Below, in pieces: positions 18,089-26,585 of a stretch of 64,000 bases of DNA; the stretch's first letter is position 1; every line of letters begins with the position of its first letter. The notes beneath the pieces were generated by a model that was given only the letters and a program-made list of their open reading frames with translations, did no database searches and was not told the DNA's origin. The translations under genes and the position numbers were made by a program. Source of the DNA: an uncultured Halomonas sp. (GTDB taxonomy: Bacteria; Pseudomonadota; Gammaproteobacteria; Pseudomonadales; Halomonadaceae); NCBI RefSeq assembly GCF_947490095.1, contig NZ_CANLFS010000002.1:62001-126000 (forward strand). The letters run 5' to 3'.

Positions 18089-20016
18089 CAGCGACTCTCC
18101 TTGCGGCGTGGGGCGCGACGCTTGTTGCCGGTGGTCGCGCGTTTGGGGCCGCGGCGGCGAGAGGTGTGGCCGGGCGGCTGGGCCTCGACGCCCTCGGCGC
18201 CATGCAGCGCTTGACGCAGGCGACCGGCGTCGGCGGCGGCGAGCAGCGTGCGCAGGTCGGCCACCAGTGACGCGAGGAAGGGGGCGGGCGGAGCGTCGTC
18301 TTCGGCAATGGCCCCCAGTCGCTGCTCCCAGAGCGCGGTGCGCTCGGGGCGGCTCACGGCCTCCGGCAGCGAGGCGATCAGCGCACTGCCCAGGCGGGTG
18401 GCGCGCAGCGCCTTGCCCTGGCGCACGAGGTACCCGCGGTCTATCAGGGTCTCGAGGATGCTGGCGCGGGTGGCCTCGGTGCCCAGGCCATCATGGTCTC
18501 GCAGCGTGCGCTTGACGGCGGGGTCGTCCACATAGCGCCCGATGTTCATCATCGCCTTGATCAGGCTGGCATCGTTGAAGGGCTCAGGGGGGCGAGTCTC
18601 CCGGTCTTCCACGCCGACATCCTCAACGCGACAGCCTTCGCCCTCGCTGAGCGGCGGTAGCGGCGGTGCGTCATCGCGGGTCGTAAACAGCGGCTTCCAG
18701 CCAGGGTCGAGGATTTCCTGGCCCCGGGCGCGGAAGCTCTCGTCGAGGATGGAAAACGCGGCCTTCACGTCGCGAATGGCCAGCGGTGGATAGAACTGGG
18801 CGAGCACGTTGCGGGCGATCAGCCGGAAGACGTTGGCTTCGGTGGCGGTGAGGCGTGCGGTATCGGCGGGCCGCCCGGTGGGTGCCAGGGCGTGGTGGGC
18901 GCCGACCTTGCCATCATTCCACGCCCGGGAGCGGCGCGCGAAGTCGGCGCCGGTCAGCCAGCCGCGCAGGGTGTCGTCGTCACGGCAGGCGCTCTCCAGT
19001 GTGCCGCGGGCGGCGGCGAAGTGCTCCTCGGGCAGGTAGCGGCAGTCGGAGCGCGGATAGGTGATCAGTTGATGGCGCTCATAGAGGGCCTGGCAGGTAT
19101 CCAGGACGACCTTGGCGGAGATGCCGTAGCGCCTGGCGGCGTCGACCTGCAGCGCCGATAACGAATAGGGAAGCGGGGCGGCCTGGCGCTTCTCCTGGGT
19201 CTCCAGGGCGACCAGTCGGCCGTCTGCCCCCGGCAGGCGTTCGGCCAGGTCGGCCGCGGGTTGGCGGTTCAGCAGGCGCCCCTGGTCATCCAGCGGATGC
19301 CCTTCACCGGGGGCCCACCAGGCGCGCAGCTGGCCGCCTGCCACCCGGAGGTCGGCCCACAGCACGAAGAAGGGCCTGGGCTCGAAGTGGCGAATGTCCG
19401 CGTCGCGGCGCACCACCAGGCCCAGCACCGGGGTCTGAACGCGGCCCACCGAGAGCACGCCGTCATGGCCCGCCTGCCGGCCGGTCAGCGTCCAGGCCCG
19501 GGTCAGGTTGATGCCATACAGCCAGTCGGCCCGGGAACGCGATTCGGCAGCACGATAGAGTGGCTGGTGGTGCCGGTTGTCCTCCAGGCGCGATAGCGCC
19601 CGCTGCACGGCCGGGCGGTTAAGGTCGCTGATCAACAGTCGCGATACCTCGCCTTTCCAGCCGAGGTATTCGATGACCTCCTGCACCAGCAGCTGCCCCT
19701 CGCGGTCGGGGTCGCCGGCATGCACCACCTCCCTGGCGGCCTTGAGCAGCTTGCGAATCGCGGCCAGCTGGCCGCGGGCCTTGGGGCGCGGCGTGAGCTT
19801 CCAGCGTTCCGGCAGGATCGGGAGGGTATCCAGCCGCCACTGCTTGAGGGCCGGGTCATAGGCATCGGGGGGCGCCTGCTCCAGCAGGTGGCCCAGGCAC
19901 CAGGTCACGGTGGTATCGCCCACGGCGATCGCCCCCTCCTGCTTGCGGGGCGCGCCGGGCAGGGCGTCGGCGATGGCTCGTGCCAGGCTTGGCTTCTCGG
20001 CGATGATCAGGCGCAT
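18088..20016 (-). CDS. topB: DNA topoisomerase III
   Basis: TopB is a type IA topoisomerase that decatenates and unlinks DNA by passing single strands. The 642-residue protein starts MRLIIAEKPSLARAIADALPG, the TOPRIM domain with its catalytic glutamate. It continues with HAGDPDREGQLLVQE, and the active-site tyrosine lies in LITYPRSDCRYLP. A basic tail (RRRGPKRA to RRAPRRKE) ends it and may help DNA binding. The ATG at 20016 was chosen because the TOPRIM strand starts there; the upstream in-frame stretch is not conserved-looking. It is followed without a gap by panE. Confidence 0.94.
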   Translation of the reverse strand: MRLIIAEKPSLARAIADALPGAPRKQEGAIAVGDTTVTWCLGHLLEQAPPDAYDPALKQWRLDTLPILPERWKLTPRPKARGQLAAIRKLLKAAREVVHAGDPDREGQLLVQEVIEYLGWKGEVSRLLISDLNRPAVQRALSRLEDNRHHQPLYRAAESRSRADWLYGINLTRAWTLTGRQAGHDGVLSVGRVQTPVLGLVVRRDADIRHFEPRPFFVLWADLRVAGGQLRAWWAPGEGHPLDDQGRLLNRQPAADLAERLPGADGRLVALETQEKRQAAPLPYSLSALQVDAARRYGISAKVVLDTCQALYERHQLITYPRSDCRYLPEEHFAAARGTLESACRDDDTLRGWLTGADFARRSRAWNDGKVGAHHALAPTGRPADTARLTATEANVFRLIARNVLAQFYPPLAIRDVKAAFSILDESFRARGQEILDPGWKPLFTTRDDAPPLPPLSEGEGCRVEDVGVEDRETRPPEPFNDASLIKAMMNIGRYVDDPAVKRTLRDHDGLGTEATRASILETLIDRGYLVRQGKALRATRLGSALIASLPEAVSRPERTALWEQRLGAIAEDDAPPAPFLASLVADLRTLLAAADAGRLRQALHGAEGVEAQPPGHTSRRRGPKRATTGNKRRAPRRKESR

Positions 20017-20135
20017 GGCGGCCTCGGTGGCGATCAAATATGGAGATTCTTCCAGTATTCGTGCCGAATGGCCAGGGTATTGCATTCGCATAGTGGTGTA
20101 CAATTGCTGTAACACTTTTCTTCCGGAGGCCAGGA

Positions 20136-21386
20136 ATGCGCGAGAGGGGCAGGACGCGGCGCCTGATGGGGTTGGGGGCGCGTACCGGCGGGGCGCTGCT
20201 ACGCACTCGCCTGGGTGGCCAGGCGGATTGGCGGGCGCTGGGAGAGGCCTTGTTCGAGGGACTCTCGGAGCTGAAGGGGCCCGCGATGAAGCTGGCACAG
20301 ATCATGTCTCAATGGGATGACCTGCTGCCCCCGGACCTTGCGGAAGAGTTGGCCAGGCTGCAGCGCCAGGCCGAGCCGATGCCCTGGGCATCGATTCGCC
20401 GCACCCTGGATGAGCACTATGGCGATATCGATACCGTGTTTCGTGAGATAGAGACACGTCCCTTTGCCAGCGCCTCCATGGGCCAGGTGCATCGTGGCGT
20501 GACGCTCGAGGGCGAGACGCTGGTGTTGAAGGTGCAGTATCCGGGGCTTGCCGAGGTGCTGGAGGGGGATCTGGCCCAGGTCCGGCGGCTGATGCGGCTG
20601 GGCCGTTGGTTCAAGGTACCTCAGGCGCGACTCGATGCGCTGTTCGAGGAGCTGGCGACGAGTCTGCGCGGCGAGCTGGATTATCATGCCGAGGCCGAGG
20701 CGCTGGCACGCTATCGGCAGCGCTACGCCGATTGGCCCGAAGTGGTGATTCCTGAACCACTGCCGGATTACTCCGGGGCCCGGGTGCTGGCCATGCGCTA
20801 TGTGCCGGGGACGCCGCTGCGGGATCTGGAGGCCACCGATGACAACCGGCGCCAGCGCATTGCGGCCTCTCTTGCCGACTGGCTCACCGAGGAGCTCTTC
20901 GCCCATGGCGAGCTGCATGCCGACCCCCATGCCGGCAACTTCGCCGCCGACGATCAGGGACGACTGGTCATCTACGACCTGGGAGCGGTGATCCCGGTGC
21001 CCGAGGCGCGGCTCAAGGCGATGCTACGCCTGCTTGACGCCACCCTGGGCGGGGATCCCATGGCCATGGATGCCGCGCTGCTCGAGCTCGGCGGTCGCCA
21101 GGGGCAGGGCGCGCCGCTGTCGCTGTATCGCGAGGCTGCTGAGGCGGTATCGGCGCTCTTCGCTCCCGGCGAACAGGATTTCGGCGATGTGCGCGTTCAT
21201 CGTCGCCTGCGTGAACTCTCGCCCAGGGTATGGGCGGCCATGGACCGGCTGCAGCCGCCCGCCGAGACTCTCCTGCTGTCACGGACCCTCAACGGCCACT
21301 ACTGGAACCTGGTGCGCCTCGGCGCCCGGCTCGACATGCAGGCCCGCACCGCACCGCTGTTGGCCTGGGCGCGTCAGCCGGGGTGA
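20136..21386 (+). CDS. ABC1/UbiB-family atypical kinase-like protein
   Basis: A 416-residue ABC1/AarF/UbiB protein. Members are protein-kinase-like ATP-binding enzymes, several linked to ubiquinone or lipid metabolism. Visible motifs are KGPAMKLAQIMSQ (the KxGQ-type helix, here KLAQ), the alanine-rich loop FASASMGQVHRG, the ATP lysine in LVLKVQYPG, the catalytic HADPHAGNF and the metal-binding IYDLGAV in place of DFG. There is no obvious C-terminal membrane pair of the UbiB kind, and ubiE/ubiJ are not adjacent, so a role in ubiquinone synthesis is not established. It is divergent from topB. Confidence 0.88.
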   Translation: MRERGRTRRLMGLGARTGGALLRTRLGGQADWRALGEALFEGLSELKGPAMKLAQIMSQWDDLLPPDLAEELARLQRQAEPMPWASIRRTLDEHYGDIDTVFREIETRPFASASMGQVHRGVTLEGETLVLKVQYPGLAEVLEGDLAQVRRLMRLGRWFKVPQARLDALFEELATSLRGELDYHAEAEALARYRQRYADWPEVVIPEPLPDYSGARVLAMRYVPGTPLRDLEATDDNRRQRIAASLADWLTEELFAHGELHADPHAGNFAADDQGRLVIYDLGAVIPVPEARLKAMLRLLDATLGGDPMAMDAALLELGGRQGQGAPLSLYREAAEAVSALFAPGEQDFGDVRVHRRLRELSPRVWAAMDRLQPPAETLLLSRTLNGHYWNLVRLGARLDMQARTAPLLAWARQPG

Positions 21387-21513
21387 CAACACTGTTCCTC
21401 GACGTGTCGCCGGAAAAACCTCGAGCGAGGCGGCCCCGAGGCGGGTGCCGGCGGCTGCCAAGCCCCCGTGGAGGCTGGTAGACTGTGTCGTTTTCCGGAC
21501 GGTGGAGTGCGCA

Positions 21514-23340
21514 ATGCTGGCGGTATGGGTGGAACAGCTGCTGGGATTTGCCTCGGGGGCGCTCAAGGCGATTCGCCAGGATGAGCGCTATCCGACGTTG
21601 ATGGCCTGGGCGCGAGAAGAGGGGCCGAGCCTGCTGAATGGCAATTTGCCATTGGCCCAGGCGTTGGCGCCGGAGTTATGGTCGCAGACGCCGCTGGCGC
21701 GGCTGGAATTCCGCTGCGAGCCGCTGGCGCGCCCCGGCCGCAACGAGCCCTGCTGGTGTGACTCCGGTCGCAAGACCAAGCACTGCTGTGGCGCGGTGAC
21801 CCTGCCCGGTGCGGTGCCGGACCACCTGATGTGGATGCTCTCCCTGCAGGACTGGAAGGGCGGGACCCTCAAGGACGCCCTGGCCTGCGGTCGTGCCCCG
21901 GCCCAGGCGCTCCTCGAGGCCGGGCTGATCTCCGCCGAGACCGGCCAGCGGGGGCGCGCTCAGCAGATCCTCGAGTCGCTGTTTGAACGCGGCGACTGGT
22001 CGCAGCTCCCCGAGCAGGCCGAGCCGGCCTTCGAAATCCTGATCGACCTCTACCAGGAGCGTGGCTTCCATCGCAAACGCGAGCGTCTGCTCGATGCGGT
22101 GCTCGAGCATGGCCCGCTGTTTCTGCGCGGCGTGGCGCTGGAGCGCCTGTGCCTGATGCATCTCGACAACGATGACCTGGACAGCGCCCGTGCCGCCTTC
22201 GTCCGCGCCCAGCAGGCGCTGCCGGACTCGCCCACCCTGGCCTATATCGAGGCCATGCTGCTGCTCCACGAGGGGCACGAGCAGGAGGCCGCCGAGCGGG
22301 CGCGCTTCTGGTTCCGGCGCCTGGCCCGCCAGGGAGACCTGGAGCCGGAACAGCTCCAGTTCCTCGCCGACCTGGCCGAAAACCCCGGCGCCACCCTGGC
22401 CGAACAGCTGCTCAATGCCGAGGAGGACCTGGCCGAGCCGCTGGCGTCCCTGCAGGCGCTTCTCGAAGAGCTTCCCTTGGCCCCGTGTCTGAGCGTGTCA
22501 GCGATGCCGGAAGGGCGCCTCGAGTATCACACCACCGCCCGGGAGGACACCCTGCATGCCGCCTGGCGTCGGGTCTTTCCCGTCACCGCGGTCTCCGACT
22601 CCCCGCTGGGGCTCGAGGATGATCCCTGGCCGGGGGCCGCGGAGTGGCTTCCCGAGCTGTGCAGCCACCCGGAGTGGCTGGACGCACCGGCGGTGATGCA
22701 GGAGCTGGCGCTGGCATTGACCTCGCGGTTTGGCAGCCTGCCGTGGATGGCGCCCAGCCTGTTTGTGCCGCTGGCCAGCCGGCTGGAGCGCTGGCTGGAA
22801 CAGGTGGCCGCCAAGGGGCCGGGTAGCCTGGCCTGGGAGGACGCCGACAACGCCCTGCTGCTGCGCACGGGGCTGGCCCTGGTGGTAGGCATGGAGCGCG
22901 GGGCCCGCGAACACTCCCGGCGGCTCGCCGAGAGCCTGCTGGCGCTGGACCGTCATGACAGCCTCGGGTTACGGGAGCTGGTGCTCGACCAGCTGCTGCG
23001 CGACGACCGCGACGAGGAAGCGCTGGCGCTCAGCGAGCCGCCGGGGGAAGACGCCGCCGAAGAGCCGGTGCTGGGTGTGCTGATGGGGCGTGCCTTGGCG
23101 CTATACCGCCTCGGCCGGGTGGAAGAGGCCGAGCAGGCGCTGGCCGGGAGTCACGGCCACAACGCCTACGCCCTGAGCCTGATGTGCGGTGACAACCCGT
23201 CGCCGGTGCCGGGAGGCGCTGATAACCCCGTCGAGCCGGGCACCCGCGCCGAGGCCTGGCAGTATCGTACCCTGATGCGCGACCAGTGGCGGGGCACGCC
23301 GGGGGCGCTGGAGTGGCTCAAGACCTGGATCAAGACTTAA
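21514..23340 (+). CDS. SEC-C zinc-motif protein with TPR-like helical repeats
   Basis: Function unknown. The 608-residue protein has an early SEC-C type zinc motif (GRNEPCWCDSGRKTKHCCG, about residues 71-89), a motif otherwise found at the end of SecA where it binds zinc and SecB or ribosomes. The rest is helical with repeats typical of TPR-like folds, for example LDSARAAFVRAQQALPDSP and LYRLGRVEEAEQALAG. The ATG at 21514 follows weak GGTGGAG and gives the first hydrophobic helix. The last residues (LKTWIKT, stop) lie in a 12-bp tandem repeat that continues beyond the stop codon. It probably acts as a cytosolic protein-interaction factor. Confidence 0.78.
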   Translation: MLAVWVEQLLGFASGALKAIRQDERYPTLMAWAREEGPSLLNGNLPLAQALAPELWSQTPLARLEFRCEPLARPGRNEPCWCDSGRKTKHCCGAVTLPGAVPDHLMWMLSLQDWKGGTLKDALACGRAPAQALLEAGLISAETGQRGRAQQILESLFERGDWSQLPEQAEPAFEILIDLYQERGFHRKRERLLDAVLEHGPLFLRGVALERLCLMHLDNDDLDSARAAFVRAQQALPDSPTLAYIEAMLLLHEGHEQEAAERARFWFRRLARQGDLEPEQLQFLADLAENPGATLAEQLLNAEEDLAEPLASLQALLEELPLAPCLSVSAMPEGRLEYHTTAREDTLHAAWRRVFPVTAVSDSPLGLEDDPWPGAAEWLPELCSHPEWLDAPAVMQELALALTSRFGSLPWMAPSLFVPLASRLERWLEQVAAKGPGSLAWEDADNALLLRTGLALVVGMERGAREHSRRLAESLLALDRHDSLGLRELVLDQLLRDDRDEEALALSEPPGEDAAEEPVLGVLMGRALALYRLGRVEEAEQALAGSHGHNAYALSLMCGDNPSPVPGGADNPVEPGTRAEAWQYRTLMRDQWRGTPGALEWLKTWIKT

Positions 23341-23364
23341 TTCAAGACCTGGTTCAAGACCTGG
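23317..23364. repeat. 12-bp tandem repeat across a stop codon (4 units)
   Basis: The units CTCAAGACCTGG, ATCAAGACTTAA, TTCAAGACCTGG and TTCAAGACCTGG lie head to tail. The second unit contains the TAA stop of the SEC-C gene, so the repeat spans the coding end and the intergenic DNA. Confidence 0.9.
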
Positions 23365-23386
23365 CCGACCCCTCGCAACTACTCCT

Positions 23387-23584
23387 GGGGTCAGACCCCT
23401 AACTCCTGGGGTTAACTCCTGGGGTCAGACCCCTTCGGTGAAGCAAGCTCCTGGGGTCAGACCCCTAACTCCATAACTCCATGGGGTCTGACCCCTTTAA
23501 CTATGGGGTCTGACCCCTTTAACTCCTGGGGTCTGACCCCTCAAGCTATGGGGTCAGACCCCTCTAACTCTGGGGTCTTACCCC
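23387..23584. repeat. GGGGTC(A/T)GACCCC array, locus C
   Basis: Full copies start at 23387, 23421, 23453 (centre A), 23483, 23505, 23528 (centre T) and 23550 (centre A). A degenerate copy (ggggtcttacccc) is at 23572, with a half-copy near 23407. Spacers are of the type TAACTCCT or TAACTAT. The array lies between the SEC-C gene and convergent ampG. Confidence 0.95.
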
Positions 23585-23594
23585 TCGAGGCGGC

Positions 23595-24956
23595 CTACGG
23601 CGACGCCGGGGCGGGCACCAGCTCGCGGTCGCGGCTGATCCAGATGGCCAGCAGCACCGCCGGGATGCCCATGACGGCGGAGATCAGGAAGAAGGTCGCG
23701 TAGCCCTCGACCTCGACCACCAGCCCGCCGAAGCCGCTGAGGAACTTGCCCGGCAGGGTCATCAGCGACGAGAACAGTGCGTACTGTGTCGCGGTGTAGG
23801 CCCGCGATGTCAGGCTGGACAGGAAAGCGATGAATACCGCGCTGGCCAGGCCATTGGCCAGGTTGTCGCCGATGATGGCCATGACCAGCATGGGCAGATT
23901 CTGACCGTTCAGCGCCAGGGCGGTAAAGAGCAGGTTGGTCAGCGCCGCCGCCGACGCACCCAGCACCAGGATGGGCCCGATGCCGTAGCGGGCCACCAGC
24001 AGCCCCCCCAGCATGCCACCGCCGATGCTCATGGCGATGCCGAACATGTTCGTGATGTTGGCAATGGTGGCGAGGGAAAAGCCCAGATCGATGTATAACG
24101 GGTTGGCCATGGAGGCCATGGCCAGGTCGCTGATGCGAAAGACCGCCACGAAGGCCAGCAGCCACAGGGCCTTGTGCCCATAGCGAGTGAAGAAGTCGGT
24201 GAAGGGGCAGACAATGGCGCCGATGACCCAGGCGCCCAGGCGCCGCAGGGCCTTGGGCCTGCCGCGGCTGACCCTCAGGAAGGCCCGCACGCGGGGTTCG
24301 TGTATCAGCTGGGTGGTCAGCGACAGTCGCTGCGGCTCGGGGCGCACCAGCACCGTGATCACGCCGATGCCCACCAGCGCGGCCATGGTCAGATAGGCGG
24401 CCTCCCAGGACAGCCAGGAGGCGACGTAGAGGGCCCCGGCGCCGGCCGCCAGCAACCCCCCGCGGTAGCCGATGATGTAGGTGGAGGCCATCGCGGCCTG
24501 GATGTCCTCGGGGGCCGATTCGATGCGGAAGGCATCGATGGCGATATCCTGGGTAGCGCTACCGAAGGCGACCAGCAGGGCGAAGGCGGCCACCAGCGGC
24601 AGGTGCCCCACCGGGTCCACCCCGGCGAGTCCCACCAGGCCGGCCATGATCATCGCCTGGGCCAGCAGCATCCAGCCACGGCGCTGGCCGAGGCGTCGGG
24701 TCAGTAGCGGAAGCGGCAGGCGGTCCACCACCGGGGCCCAGAAGAACTTGATCGAATAGAGCATGCCGACCCAGGCGAAGAAGCCGATCGCGGCCACCTC
24801 GACGCCGTCGCTGCGCAGCCAGGCCGAGAGCGTCGAGAACACCAGCAAAAAGGGCAGGCCGGCGGAGAAACCCAGGAACAGCATGGTAATGACGGGGGCA
24901 CGCAGGTAGATCGCCAGGGCGTCTCGCCAGCTTCTCCGGACAGTTGGCCTCGACAT
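23595..24956 (-). CDS. ampG: AmpG-like muropeptide permease (MFS)
   Basis: AmpG imports GlcNAc-anhydro-muropeptides from the periplasm for cell-wall recycling and so influences AmpC induction. The 453-residue protein has about 12-14 hydrophobic segments. It carries the family features FSAGLPFLLVFSTLSAWLR, WVGMLYSIKFFWAPVVDRLPLP, GSATQDIAIDAFRIE and YIIGYRGGLL. The start has AAGGAGA upstream. nagZ, the next enzyme in recycling, is also in this window but not linked. Its 3' end abuts the palindrome array. Confidence 0.9.
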   Translation of the reverse strand: MSRPTVRRSWRDALAIYLRAPVITMLFLGFSAGLPFLLVFSTLSAWLRSDGVEVAAIGFFAWVGMLYSIKFFWAPVVDRLPLPLLTRRLGQRRGWMLLAQAMIMAGLVGLAGVDPVGHLPLVAAFALLVAFGSATQDIAIDAFRIESAPEDIQAAMASTYIIGYRGGLLAAGAGALYVASWLSWEAAYLTMAALVGIGVITVLVRPEPQRLSLTTQLIHEPRVRAFLRVSRGRPKALRRLGAWVIGAIVCPFTDFFTRYGHKALWLLAFVAVFRISDLAMASMANPLYIDLGFSLATIANITNMFGIAMSIGGGMLGGLLVARYGIGPILVLGASAAALTNLLFTALALNGQNLPMLVMAIIGDNLANGLASAVFIAFLSSLTSRAYTATQYALFSSLMTLPGKFLSGFGGLVVEVEGYATFFLISAVMGIPAVLLAIWISRDRELVPAPASP

Positions 24957-25094
24957 GGGGCTCTCCTTGCAACGGTGGTAGAATCCTTGCCTTTAGTCGC
25001 CGGGCACGCGGCTCGCGAGTCGGGTCGCACAGGGCAGCGGACGATTGTTGCAGAGCCCCGGCAGTGATACCAGCATCAGCCCGATGGGAGCCTT

Positions 25095-25628
25095 ATGAAG
25101 GAAAGCGATACGATCCCCCATGATGACGATGCGGCCGTGCCGCGCTGGTATGTGATCCAGTGCAAGGGAGGCGAGTCCTTTCGCGCCACCGAGAATCTGG
25201 TCAACCAGGACTACGAGGTGTTTCACCCGGTGCTCGAGGTGCAGAAGAAGCGTCGAGGCAAGCTCACCTGGGTGACCGAACCGCTGTTTCCGTCCTACCT
25301 GTTTATTCGCCTCGACCGGCTGGTGAGCAACTGGCGCCCGATTCGGTCGACCCGTGGCGTATTGCGGCTGGTCAGCTTTGGCGATACGCCGATCGCCGTG
25401 GATAGCGCCCTGGTGGCGACCCTGCGCGACAAGGGCAGCGAGCGCGACCAGGATGCGAACCTCTACTTTCAGGCCGGCGAGACGGTGCAGATTACCGAGG
25501 GCCCCTTCAAGGAGCTGCAGGCGGTCTTCGAGAGCCACAAGGGCGAGGAGCGTGCCATCGTGCTGCTCAACATGCTGCATCGCCAGCAGCGCCTGGTGAT
25601 GCCGGTCTCCCGCCTGCGGCGCCGCTAG
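25095..25628 (+). CDS. rfaH: Transcription antitermination protein RfaH (NusG-like)
   Basis: A 177-residue NusG paralogue. The N-terminal NGN domain reads PRWYVIQCKGGESFRATENL and VTEPLFPSYLFIRLD. A C-terminal KOW domain starts near FQAGETVQITEGPFKELQAVF. Housekeeping NusG normally sits next to rplK and secE, which are absent here, so this is most likely RfaH, which binds RNA polymerase at ops sites and promotes long envelope operons. An acidic leader of about 15 residues precedes the domain. It is divergent from ampG and followed by the slyD-like gene 57 bp downstream. Confidence 0.86.
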   Translation: MKESDTIPHDDDAAVPRWYVIQCKGGESFRATENLVNQDYEVFHPVLEVQKKRRGKLTWVTEPLFPSYLFIRLDRLVSNWRPIRSTRGVLRLVSFGDTPIAVDSALVATLRDKGSERDQDANLYFQAGETVQITEGPFKELQAVFESHKGEERAIVLLNMLHRQQRLVMPVSRLRRR

Positions 25629-25685
25629 GCCGCGGTTCCTTCTCTCTTCCCTTATCACGCGATACCGCCCATCCAGGAGAGCCCC

Positions 25686-26192
25686 ATGACTATCGCCCCT
25701 CAGCGCGTCGTTACGCTCCACTATGTCCTCAGCGACGCCGACGGCGGGGTCCTCGATGACTCCCGCGCCCGCCAGCAACCACTCGAGTATCTCCATGGCC
25801 ATCGCAACATCGTCGCCGGCCTGGAGCGCGCCCTGGATGGCCGAGAGGTGGGAGCGGAGATGACCGTGACCCTGATGCCCGCCGAGGCCTATGGCCTGCG
25901 CGATGAGGCCCTCGAGCGCGAGGTGGGACGAGACGCCTTTCCGGTTCCCGAGCTGTCGCCGGGCATGCGTTTCCAGACGCCCGGCGATGATGGCCCCGAG
26001 ATCGTGACTATCCGGGAGGTACGCGGCGACAGCGTGCTGATTGACACCAATCATCCCCTCGCCGGCCAAACCCTGCGTTACGCCCTGGAGGTGTTGTCGG
26101 TGCGCGAGGCCACCCGTGCCGAGCTCGCCAAGGGGCATCCGCTTCCCCCGGATACCGACCACACCCAGGTCGAGGACAAGAAGCTGCCGTGA
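25686..26192 (+). CDS. slyD: FKBP-type peptidyl-prolyl isomerase, SlyD-like
   Basis: A 168-residue SlyD-type prolyl isomerase/chaperone. The FKBP strands read VVTLHYVLSDADGGVLDDS and PLEYLHGHRNIVAGLERAL, followed by the inserted IF (chaperone) domain containing VTLMPAEAYGLRDE, and then LAGQTLRYALEVLSVREAT. The long Cys/His metal-binding tail of E. coli SlyD is missing; the end is merely charged. AGGAGAGCCCC precedes the ATG. It may be co-transcribed with the rfaH-like gene. Confidence 0.88.
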   Translation: MTIAPQRVVTLHYVLSDADGGVLDDSRARQQPLEYLHGHRNIVAGLERALDGREVGAEMTVTLMPAEAYGLRDEALEREVGRDAFPVPELSPGMRFQTPGDDGPEIVTIREVRGDSVLIDTNHPLAGQTLRYALEVLSVREATRAELAKGHPLPPDTDHTQVEDKKLP

Positions 26193-26211
26193 AAGGGGGG
26201 CTGTCTAAAAA

Positions 26212-26225
26212 TTGACCTGCATCAG
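26212..26225 (+). promoter_or_regulatory. ANR/FNR-like box 1
   Basis: TTGAC-CTGC-ATCAG matches the FNR/ANR consensus TTGAT-N4-ATCAA at 8 of 10 defined positions. It lies 113 bp before the 36-residue membrane protein gene. Confidence 0.6.
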
Positions 26226-26261
26226 TTTGTTCGGTCCTCGCCTGAGGCTGCGGGGCGTAAC

Positions 26262-26275
26262 TTGACACAGGTCAG
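26262..26275 (+). promoter_or_regulatory. ANR/FNR-like box 2
   Basis: TTGAC-ACAG-GTCAG matches 7 of 10 defined positions of TTGAT-N4-ATCAA. The start-to-start distance to box 1 is 50 bp, near five helical turns. It lies 63 bp before the small gene's ATG. Confidence 0.5.
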
Positions 26276-26337
26276 GTTCCTCCCCGGCCTCCCGGTCTAG
26301 AGTGTACTCAACACATCACGACGGGGAGGACGCCACC

Positions 26338-26448
26338 ATGTATCTAGATGACGCCGTAATTTTCGGGTTAGTCACCGTCGCGATGATGATCGCCTTCATG
26401 GGCGGCTGGATTGCCTTCATCGTGCGGGACCACCGCAAGAAGCGCTGA
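26338..26448 (+). CDS. 36-residue single-span membrane protein, CcoM-like
   Basis: The tiny gene encodes MYLDDAVIFGLVTVAMM followed by more hydrophobic residues and the basic end RDHRKKR, which gives one transmembrane helix with its C-terminus inside. A strong GGGGAGGA site lies 8 bases before the ATG, and a good terminator follows. Size, the M-Y/F-x-D start and the lysine-rich end resemble CcoM, the small assembly subunit of cbb3 cytochrome oxidase in Pseudomonas. Two ANR/FNR-like boxes upstream fit a low-oxygen gene. The family match is from memory and is tentative; that it is a real gene is better supported. Confidence 0.68.
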   Translation: MYLDDAVIFGLVTVAMMIAFMGGWIAFIVRDHRKKR

Positions 26449-26497
26449 ATCCATCCGCGACACGAGTCGTCAGGGGAGGGGGGACTGTCCCCCCAGT

Positions 26498-26529
26498 AGG
26501 CCGACCTTCACGGGTCGGCCTTTTTTTTT
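26498..26529 (+). terminator. Rho-independent terminator
   Basis: A 9-bp perfect stem (AGGCCGACC with GGTCGGCCT) has a 6-base loop and a run of nine T. It ends the small membrane-protein transcript. Confidence 0.93.
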
Positions 26530-26585
26530 ATGCTGGCGCATTGTCTGGGGGGTGGGCGAAACGCCTGGCCGACATGATCCAGGGA

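Noticed and set aside
25095..25628. Housekeeping NusG
   Set aside because: The protein has the NusG fold, but secE, rplK and rplA are not adjacent and the gene stands beside ampG and slyD-like, so RfaH is the better call.
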